From the NCBI GenBank assembly GCA_031259875.1, contig JAIRKW010000019.1, positions 1 to 38,760 of the forward strand: a stretch of 38,760 nt of DNA. Direction: 5' to 3'. How positions within the stretch are numbered: the first letter of the stretch is position 1; each line of letters opens with the position of its first letter. The stretch is from Campylobacteraceae bacterium. GTDB taxonomy: Bacteria > Campylobacterota > Campylobacteria > Campylobacterales > Campylobacteraceae. Below the pieces are notes generated by a model. It saw only the letters and a list, made by a program, of their open reading frames with translations, was not told where the DNA came from and made no database searches. Both the position numbers and the translations under genes were made by a program. This document shows positions 1-5,779 of the stretch, piece by piece.

Positions 1-33
1 ATTAAAATACAAAATTAATTCAAAAGGCGATTT

Positions 34-891
34 GTGAATAAAATAGGCGATTTTCTCTTCTTAAATATCACTCGTTTTATGGCGTATGCCATATTAATCA
101 TACTCATAGCCATATTCGCCGTATTGCTCAATGAAGCTAAACCTGCGATAGAGGCTTTTGGATTTGGATTTTTGACTTCTTCCAAATGGGCGCCAAATCT
201 TGAAATTTTCGGCGGTTTTCCGGCAATCGCAGGCTCTGTCCTGTCTACTCTGATAGCTATGCTGCTGGCTGTGCCTTTAGCGCTTGGAGCGGCGATATTT
301 TTGAGCGAGATAGCACATGAGAGGCTAAAATCCCCTGTCGGAACGGCAGTAGAACTGTTAGCTGCGATTCCGTCAGTCATTTACGGCATGTGGGGGCTGT
401 TTTACTTTGCGCCGATTTTACGCGCACTGTTTGGCGGAAACGGACTTGGACTTTTAACAGCCGCAATCGTACTATCCATTATGATACTGCCTTTTATGGC
501 GTCAGTCGCAAGAGATGCCATGAATACTACGCCAAATATCCTAAAAGAGTCCGCTTACGCTTTGGGCGCAACAAAATGGGATGTCATCAAAAGCGTAATC
601 ATTCCCTATGCAAAAGCCGGAATTTTAGGAGCGGCGATATTGGCTCTCGGGCGTGCGATAGGAGAGACTATGGCGGTAACATTTGTAATGGGAAATGTTC
701 ATAAACTGCCAAGTACGATAACCTCCGCTGCAACATCCATACCTGTAACTTTAGCAAATGAATTTACGGAAGCTGACGGCGCTTTATACTACTCGTCGCT
801 TTTTTATCTGGCATTTATACTTTTTGCGATTAGTTTTGTCGTCATAGGCATCGCAAAATTTGTCTTTTTCAGAAAACTAAGGACTGCTTAA
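34..891 (+). CDS. pstC: Phosphate ABC transporter permease PstC
   Basis: Inner-membrane permease subunit which, with PstA and the PstB ATPase, imports inorganic phosphate delivered by periplasmic PstS. The 285-residue product has about six hydrophobic segments, the first at roughly residues 14-32. It carries the cytoplasmic EAA loop that docks on the ATPase (ESAYALGATKWDV, about residues 171-183), followed by the GRAIGETMAV segment typical of Pst permeases. The start is GTG with an AAAAGG ribosome site 7 bases upstream. The stop codon overlaps an ATG (TAATG), as is common when pstA follows directly, but here pstA begins about 730 bp later. pstS would be expected just upstream, outside the window. 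Family assignment is secure; PstC rather than PstA is chosen from length, first position in the operon and best fit. Confidence 0.95.
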   Translation: MNKIGDFLFLNITRFMAYAILIILIAIFAVLLNEAKPAIEAFGFGFLTSSKWAPNLEIFGGFPAIAGSVLSTLIAMLLAVPLALGAAIFLSEIAHERLKSPVGTAVELLAAIPSVIYGMWGLFYFAPILRALFGGNGLGLLTAAIVLSIMILPFMASVARDAMNTTPNILKESAYALGATKWDVIKSVIIPYAKAGILGAAILALGRAIGETMAVTFVMGNVHKLPSTITSAATSIPVTLANEFTEADGALYYSSLFYLAFILFAISFVVIGIAKFVFFRKLRTA

Positions 892-1509
892 TGAAAAAGC
901 CAGCAACACAACACGGGGCTTTAATGCTTCGCGCTTTTAGTTCTGTTTTGATTGGCGATAGACAAATTGTCTTCTGGCGGAATGAAAAATATGACTTATA
1001 TAGCAAACTCAACATTTTTGCAAAATCAAACCCAATGAGTGCACAGTGAAAAGGATATTGGCCAGATACACCTTTTACTTTAGCACAAAGTTCAAAGAAA
1101 ATACGTTGTATCTGATAATTACACGAGGAGTGCGCATGAGATACAATGCAAGTAACACCACAGTGCCTCAAACTCATGATGACTTCTTTTTGCGTCATTG
1201 TAAACGGAATGAAGTTATAGAAAAAAATAGAATATTTCGCCTGCTTATGATATTAAAAAGGCTTGCGGATTTGAGTTTAAAAATCTTAATTTGTAAATTA
1301 ACGCGTCATTTTTGGCTATTTGCAAAAACAGTCAAAGCAAGCTTTACGCTTAACAGTTTGATATTTTTTTTAGTTTGTGTGCGAAATGTATTTTACTCAC
1401 ACTTAAAAAAATGGATTGCCGCGGCTCGCAATGACAATATTTACAGTAAAACTAAGGAGCAAGCAGTGAACTCAACACTCAACAGTACAAAAAATCTAAG
1501 GAATACTTA
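892..1509. other. Inserted/decayed segment between pstC and pstA
   Basis: This stretch separates two permease genes that usually touch. It holds two overlapping open frames on the plus strand: 891-1049 (52 residues, starting inside the pstC stop as TAATG) and 1046-1510 (154 residues, GTG start overlapping the previous stop as GTGA). Neither resembles a known protein. The second runs through a degenerate palindromic repeat and is rich in Asn, Lys, Arg and Cys, so both are more likely non-coding insert sequence than genes. A minus-strand frame at 869-1198 looks equally artificial. Imperfect copies of the pstC 3' end flank the segment. Confidence 0.6.
1191..1437. repeat. Degenerate palindromic repeat of the GTCATTGCGAG...GCAATCCA type
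   Basis: The right end (1411-1437) reads ATGGATTGCCGC then GGCTCGCAATGAC. The left end (1191-1217) reads TGCGTCATTG followed by ACGGAATGAAG in inverted orientation. These match, from memory, the ends of a widespread small dispersed bacterial repeat whose spurious translations give RHC(K/E)RNE-like and AARND-like peptides; both peptides occur in the frame at 1046-1510. The left arm differs from the remembered consensus mostly by C-to-T and G-to-A changes, which suggests an old copy. No transposase lies inside. I saw no other copy in the window. Confidence 0.6.
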
Positions 1510-1623
1510 ATGAAGATAGTCATAGAACAAGGCGTCTTAAATACGGCTTTGTTACTTTGGAGGCTTGCTCTTTTAGCCGTATTTTATGCTGTTTGCAATT
1601 TTTTTCTAAAGAGGTATGCATGA
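1510..1623 (+). CDS. Small predicted membrane protein (37 aa) overlapping pstA start
   Basis: An ATG overlapping an upstream stop (TAATG, 1508-1512) opens a 37-codon frame whose TGA overlaps the pstA ATG as ATGA (1620-1623). The product begins MKIVIEQGVLNTALLLW and has one hydrophobic stretch at about residues 10-32 (LALLAVFYAVCNFFL) ending in a basic KRY tail, as expected of a single-pass inner-membrane peptide. The overlap with pstA suggests translational coupling. No good ribosome site stands directly before the ATG, so it would depend on reinitiation from the frame upstream. I recognise no family. It could be a real accessory peptide of the transporter or a chance frame in the inserted segment. 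Confidence 0.4.
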   Translation: MKIVIEQGVLNTALLLWRLALLAVFYAVCNFFLKRYA

Positions 1624-2456
1624 GTTATAAAAATAGGCGTGTTGCCCTAAACCGTATAGTATTAACGCTTTGCATTATAAGTGCGGCAATAGGGATAGCA
1701 TTTTTGTTTTGGATACTTTTTGTGTTGTGCTATAAAGGATTTGCCGCGCTTAATTTTGATATATTTTTAAACAATACCGCACCAAGCGGCATAGAGGGCG
1801 GCGGACTCAAAAATGCACTTATCGGTCAAGGTATACTGGTATTTTTCGCCTCGCTGGCAGGCATTCCTATAGGCGTGCTGGCTGGTACGTTTTTGAGCGA
1901 ATACGGGCAAAAAAATAAAATCGCCAATATCATAAGAGATATAAGCGACATAATGATGAGTTCACCTTCAATTGTTATAGGAGCGTTTATTTACGCTATC
2001 TTGGTTCATCCCGCAGGACACTTTTCAGGCTGGGCAGGCATAGCCGCACTTGCCGTCATAATGATACCTATAATCTTACGTGTAACCGATGATATGCTCA
2101 CCCTTGTACCGCAAACTCAAAGAGAAGCCGCATTTGCACTTGGCGCGCCCAGGTATAAAGTGATAATAGGAGTTGTCTACAGAGGCGCAAAAATAGGCAT
2201 TTTGACAGGAGCATTGCTTTCAGTTGCGAGAGTCAGCGGCGAAACTGCACCGCTGTTGTTCACATCGTTTAACAATAATTTTTTCAGTGTAGATTTGAAC
2301 GCGCCCGTTTCATCGCTTACGGTTACTATGTTCAACTATGCCACAAGTCCTTATGCCGATTGGCAGAGTCTTGGCTGGGCGGCGGCGTTTTTGCTCTCGA
2401 TATTTGTCCTTGGGATAAATATAATGGGCAGATTGATAATCAAAAAGAGGAGATAA
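1620..2456 (+). CDS. pstA: Phosphate ABC transporter permease PstA
   Basis: Second permease subunit of the PstSCAB phosphate importer. The start at ATG 1620 (MSYKNRRVAL) is chosen because AAAGAGG stands 5 bases upstream and the 278-residue product matches the usual PstA length; the same frame is open back to 1557, but that extension is not PstA-like. The first membrane segment is at about residues 15-38. The EAA loop (REAAFALGAPRYKV, about 167-180) and the following SVARVSGETAPLLFT are characteristic of PstA. The stop lies one base before the pstB start, so both are in one operon. The upstream gap to pstC is unusual. Confidence 0.95.
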   Translation: MSYKNRRVALNRIVLTLCIISAAIGIAFLFWILFVLCYKGFAALNFDIFLNNTAPSGIEGGGLKNALIGQGILVFFASLAGIPIGVLAGTFLSEYGQKNKIANIIRDISDIMMSSPSIVIGAFIYAILVHPAGHFSGWAGIAALAVIMIPIILRVTDDMLTLVPQTQREAAFALGAPRYKVIIGVVYRGAKIGILTGALLSVARVSGETAPLLFTSFNNNFFSVDLNAPVSSLTVTMFNYATSPYADWQSLGWAAAFLLSIFVLGINIMGRLIIKKRR

Positions 2457-2457
2457 C

Positions 2458-3243
2458 TTGGCAACCATTGCAGATATTCAAGAAAAAAGAGCCATTGAGG
2501 TTACAAACCTATCTTTCACATACGCTAATACAGGGCAAAGCAGTTTGAGAAGCATAAACATGCCCATAGCAGAGCATAAAATCACTGCTTTGATAGGTCC
2601 AAGCGGCTGCGGTAAGACTACATTGCTGCGTTGCTTTAACCGTATTCACGATTTGTATGCAGGCAATATTTATAAAGGCAAAATCATCTTTAATAACCAG
2701 AATATACTTGAGCCTAAAACTGATTTGATTGATTTACGCACAAAAATCGGTATGATTTTCCAAAAACCAACCTCATTTCCTATGTCTATCTGGGATAATG
2801 TCGCATACGGATTAAGATTAAAAGGCATCAAGTCAAAATCCGAACTAAATGATAAAATAGAAAAAGCTCTGAAAGGAGCCGCTATATGGAATGAAGTCAA
2901 AGACAGACTCAAAAGCGACGCAAACGCACTTTCCGGCGGCCAACAGCAAAGACTTTGTATTGCACGTGCCATAGCAGTTGAACCTCAAGTGCTCTTATTT
3001 GACGAACCGACATCAGCGCTTGACCCTATCTCAACGCAGGCTGTTGAACAGCTCATAACCGAACTTAAAAACAGTGTGAGCATTATCATAGTAACGCACA
3101 ATATGCAGCAAGCAGCACGCGTGAGCGACTATACTGCCTTTATGTATCTTGGGGATTTGATAGAGTTAAGCCCGACCGAAGAGCTCTTTATAAATCCAAA
3201 AGAGAAGTTTACAGAAGAGTATATCACGGGCAAATTTGGGTAA
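2458..3243 (+). CDS. pstB: Phosphate import ATP-binding protein PstB
   Basis: ATPase that powers PstCA, located on the cytoplasmic face of the inner membrane. The 261-residue product has Walker A GPSGCGKTT (about residues 47-55), the Q-loop region MIFQKPTSFPMSIWDNV typical of PstB, ABC signature LSGGQQQR (about 158-165), Walker B LLFDEPTSALDP (about 179-190) and the switch histidine in IVTHNMQQA. The start is TTG one base after the pstA stop, with AAAGAGGAG upstream. Length matches the family (about 250-260). No phoU follows; instead an olsF-type gene begins within a few bases. Confidence 0.97.
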   Translation: MATIADIQEKRAIEVTNLSFTYANTGQSSLRSINMPIAEHKITALIGPSGCGKTTLLRCFNRIHDLYAGNIYKGKIIFNNQNILEPKTDLIDLRTKIGMIFQKPTSFPMSIWDNVAYGLRLKGIKSKSELNDKIEKALKGAAIWNEVKDRLKSDANALSGGQQQRLCIARAIAVEPQVLLFDEPTSALDPISTQAVEQLITELKNSVSIIIVTHNMQQAARVSDYTAFMYLGDLIELSPTEELFINPKEKFTEEYITGKFG

Positions 3244-3247
3244 TGCA

Positions 3248-4963
3248 ATGATACGCTTGAATTCTATCATACAGCAACAGTCAGAGGAGCATAAATTGCC
3301 CAAATGGCGCGAAAAATTTTTGAGGTGGATACTGCCCCGTCTGTTTCATGAAAAGGAGTTTTTAGAGTTTGAAGCAAAATATCCCAGTCTTAAAGGCATA
3401 GACTGTGTTGAGGAGATACTTCGTTATTTTGAATTTCGCTGTGAAGCAGACAGTGCGGATTTGGAAAATATCCCCTCGCAAGGCACGGTAATATTTGTAT
3501 CTAACCATCCTACTGGTTCGCTTGATGGTTTGGCTTTACTCAAGATGATATCTTCCGTAAGGCCTGATGTAAAAACAATATCAAATCGTATACTCTCTCA
3601 CGTTAAAGCGCTGGAAGATATATTTATACTTGTGGACAATATGGGAGGCTGGACGCAGCGTCAGCAGATTAGAGAGCTGCAAGAGCATTTAAGAGGCGGA
3701 GGAGCTTTGATAGTATTTCCCGCAGGTGAGGTGTCAAGATTTAGTCCCAAAGGGATAAAAGACCGCAAATGGAACAGCGGATTTGTAAGATTAGCTTCCC
3801 GTGTGCATGCCAGTATAGTGCCTATCCATATAAAAGGAAGAAACAGTTTCTTATTTTATCTTGTATCTATGATATACAAACCTTTATCAACATATATGTT
3901 GGTAAATGAAATGTTTAAACAAAAAGGAAAAGGCATAAGAGTAAGAATAGGCAAACGCATACCCTATGAACATTGGAATAACTCTAAAATATCTCCTTCT
4001 CAAACAGCCAAATCTTTAAAAAAACATGTATATCAGATAGGTAAAGGTAAAAACGGATGCTTCAAGGGAGAAGCTCCAATAGCTTTGCCGTCGGAGAGAA
4101 TAGCTCTTAAAGTCGCCTTGGAGCATTGTGAGGTTTTGGGCAAAACACCTGACGATAAGATTATATATCTGTATAAAAGAGGTGAGAATGAAGCGTTTTC
4201 TCCCATATTGCACGAACTTGGAAGATTAAGAGAGATATCGTTCAGAGCCGTAGGAGAAGGAAGTGGAAAAAGGCTTGATTTGGACTGCTACGATAATTAC
4301 TATTATCATTTGATATTGTGGGATAATTGTCAGCTTGAGATAGTAGGAGCTTACCGTTTTATTCCGACAGAAGACTGCAAAAATACAAAGACATTATACA
4401 GCGATACTCTGTTTGATTATAACGAGAATATGAATGATATTTTACAATACGGTGTTGAACTTGGAAGGAGTTTTATACAGCCCAAATATTGGGGCAAAAG
4501 AGGACTTGATTATTTATGGCAGGGTATCGGAGCATATATGGCAAAAAATCCAAAGTATAGGTATCTGTTCGGCATTGTATCCATTTCATCGGCACTGCCT
4601 CCTGAAGCTGTAGATTTGCTTGTGTCATTTTGTCGACTGCACTTTGCATCAAAACGCACTATAGCCGTATCAAAATACCCATATCCGCCCTCTTCCAAAC
4701 TTACGCTTGAAAAATTCAGCGGAAATGATTATTGCCAAGATATGTATACGCTAAAAAGTATGCTTAACAATATGAACTGCGGCATTCCCACGCTTTATAA
4801 ACAATACTCCGAACTTTGCGAACCAGGAGGAGTTCAGTTTATGGACTTTGGTATTGACCCTGATTTTAATGACTGCATAGGCGGACTTGCGCTTGCAGAT
4901 ATATCTATGTTAAGACCTTCACGCTATAAACGATATGTCGCACCATATTTAGAGAAAAAATAG
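3248..4963 (+). CDS. olsF: Bifunctional ornithine lipid synthase, OlsF type
   Basis: A fused acyltransferase of about 571 residues. The N-terminal half is a PlsC/OlsA-like O-acyltransferase with SNHPTGSLDG at about residues 85-94 and FPAGEVSRF further on. The C-terminal half, from about residue 320, matches the OlsB/'putative hemolysin' GNAT-like N-acyltransferase (LGRLREISFRAVGEG, then DLDCYDNYYYHL and EIVGAYRF). That order is the layout of OlsF, which acylates the alpha-amino group of ornithine and then the 3-hydroxyl of the attached fatty acid, giving phosphorus-free ornithine lipid at the inner membrane. ATG 3248 is 4 bases after the pstB stop; a TTG at 3236 in the same frame would overlap pstB. 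Placement in the pst operon suggests induction by phosphate limitation (inference). It ends directly against the convergent gene at 4964. A bare hemolysin or phospholipid acyltransferase label would be the alternative. Confidence 0.8.
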   Translation: MIRLNSIIQQQSEEHKLPKWREKFLRWILPRLFHEKEFLEFEAKYPSLKGIDCVEEILRYFEFRCEADSADLENIPSQGTVIFVSNHPTGSLDGLALLKMISSVRPDVKTISNRILSHVKALEDIFILVDNMGGWTQRQQIRELQEHLRGGGALIVFPAGEVSRFSPKGIKDRKWNSGFVRLASRVHASIVPIHIKGRNSFLFYLVSMIYKPLSTYMLVNEMFKQKGKGIRVRIGKRIPYEHWNNSKISPSQTAKSLKKHVYQIGKGKNGCFKGEAPIALPSERIALKVALEHCEVLGKTPDDKIIYLYKRGENEAFSPILHELGRLREISFRAVGEGSGKRLDLDCYDNYYYHLILWDNCQLEIVGAYRFIPTEDCKNTKTLYSDTLFDYNENMNDILQYGVELGRSFIQPKYWGKRGLDYLWQGIGAYMAKNPKYRYLFGIVSISSALPPEAVDLLVSFCRLHFASKRTIAVSKYPYPPSSKLTLEKFSGNDYCQDMYTLKSMLNNMNCGIPTLYKQYSELCEPGGVQFMDFGIDPDFNDCIGGLALADISMLRPSRYKRYVAPYLEKK

Positions 4964-5668
4964 CTATATATCAAAAAGTGTTTTTTGTCTATTTTTAGGA
5001 TGTTTTTTGGGAGTTTTTGGATGCTTGGGATGTATTATTTCGACTGCTTTTTCAATCTTCTCGTTTTGAGCGCTTAGCTTTTCGTCTGCTTTGGGGCCAA
5101 AAGGAGGAACACCCTCCTTGCTTTGAAGTTTTTCATCATCTTTTTTAACATGCAAAGAGAGTTTGGACTTTAAGTACAGTATAAACGGCATCACAAAAGC
5201 AAACAAAACCAAAGCAATTAAAAGCAGTGTTTCCAAAATATAGCCGATTTGCCCGCCGGCTGTGTCTTTAGCGATATCTTCTATCATCAAAGGAGCAGCT
5301 TTTGGTATAACGGCGATATGAAGTTTGTTTGGCGCAGATGAGACTGATATATCAAAAAGCTGTTTGCTTTCAAATGAGATTTTCGTTGCATTTGCAATGG
5401 GTTTTATGCTGACGTTTTTTATCATTTTGGTATCGAGTGTCTTGGTAAAAATTTTGTCGCTTTTTAGTCCTCCAAAAATCAATGTCGTTATGCTGCCATC
5501 ATCTTTTTGCTCAAATGAGGCGTTAAAATCGCCGCTGATATAAAGAGTAAGTTCAAAAATACCTTCATCATTTAGCTCATCAGGGCAGATTATACTAGTG
5601 ATATTCGCGCCCAAAGCCGAAACAATGAATAAAAAGCAGAGTATAAGAGCACGCAATTCCAGCTCCAT
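4964..5668 (-). CDS. Hypothetical membrane protein with signal peptide, one membrane segment and basic cytosolic tail
   Basis: No family is recognised with confidence. The 234-residue product starts with a hydrophobic signal-like segment (about residues 6-20, ending LGA), followed by a beta-rich region of about 115 residues with alternating hydrophobic pattern that faintly resembles AMIN-like domains. A strong membrane segment lies at about 142-165 (ILETLLLIALVLFAFVMPF). The remaining 68 residues are charged and end in a Pro/Lys/His-rich stretch (HPKHPKTPKKHPKNR) and a terminal QKTLFDI. Predicted topology is a periplasmic domain with a cytosolic tail. It converges on olsF with no gap (stops back to back at 4961-4966) and is divergent from uvrA. 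A TATAAA at 5688-5693 (minus strand) could be its -10 box. Confidence 0.75.
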   Translation of the reverse strand: MELELRALILCFLFIVSALGANITSIICPDELNDEGIFELTLYISGDFNASFEQKDDGSITTLIFGGLKSDKIFTKTLDTKMIKNVSIKPIANATKISFESKQLFDISVSSAPNKLHIAVIPKAAPLMIEDIAKDTAGGQIGYILETLLLIALVLFAFVMPFILYLKSKLSLHVKKDDEKLQSKEGVPPFGPKADEKLSAQNEKIEKAVEIIHPKHPKTPKKHPKNRQKTLFDI

Positions 5669-5741
5669 ATTTTAAATTAAGGGCTATTTTATAACAGTTT
5701 TTCTTTACATACAATATATCGCAGATTAAGAGCCTTTGTTA

Positions 5742-5747
5742 TATAAT
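5742..5747 (+). promoter_or_regulatory. Putative -10 box for uvrA
   Basis: TATAAT preceded by a TTTGTTA stretch, 33 bases before the uvrA GTG. No -35 box is evident, as is usual for housekeeping promoters in Campylobacterota. The sequence is AT-rich, so this is a suggestion. Confidence 0.4.
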
Positions 5748-5779
5748 AATAGATTTGATTTACCGCTTAAGGATGATGT

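Noticed and set aside
869..1198. 109-codon minus-strand frame opposite the pstC-pstA insert
   Set aside because: No ribosome site, overlaps the pstC end, Cys/Ser-rich junk-like composition; best explained as read-through of insert and repeat DNA.
3236..3247. TTG start for the olsF-type gene overlapping pstB
   Set aside because: An ATG four codons later lies just after the pstB stop and is the more usual start; the extra four residues add nothing to the acyltransferase domain. It cannot be fully excluded.
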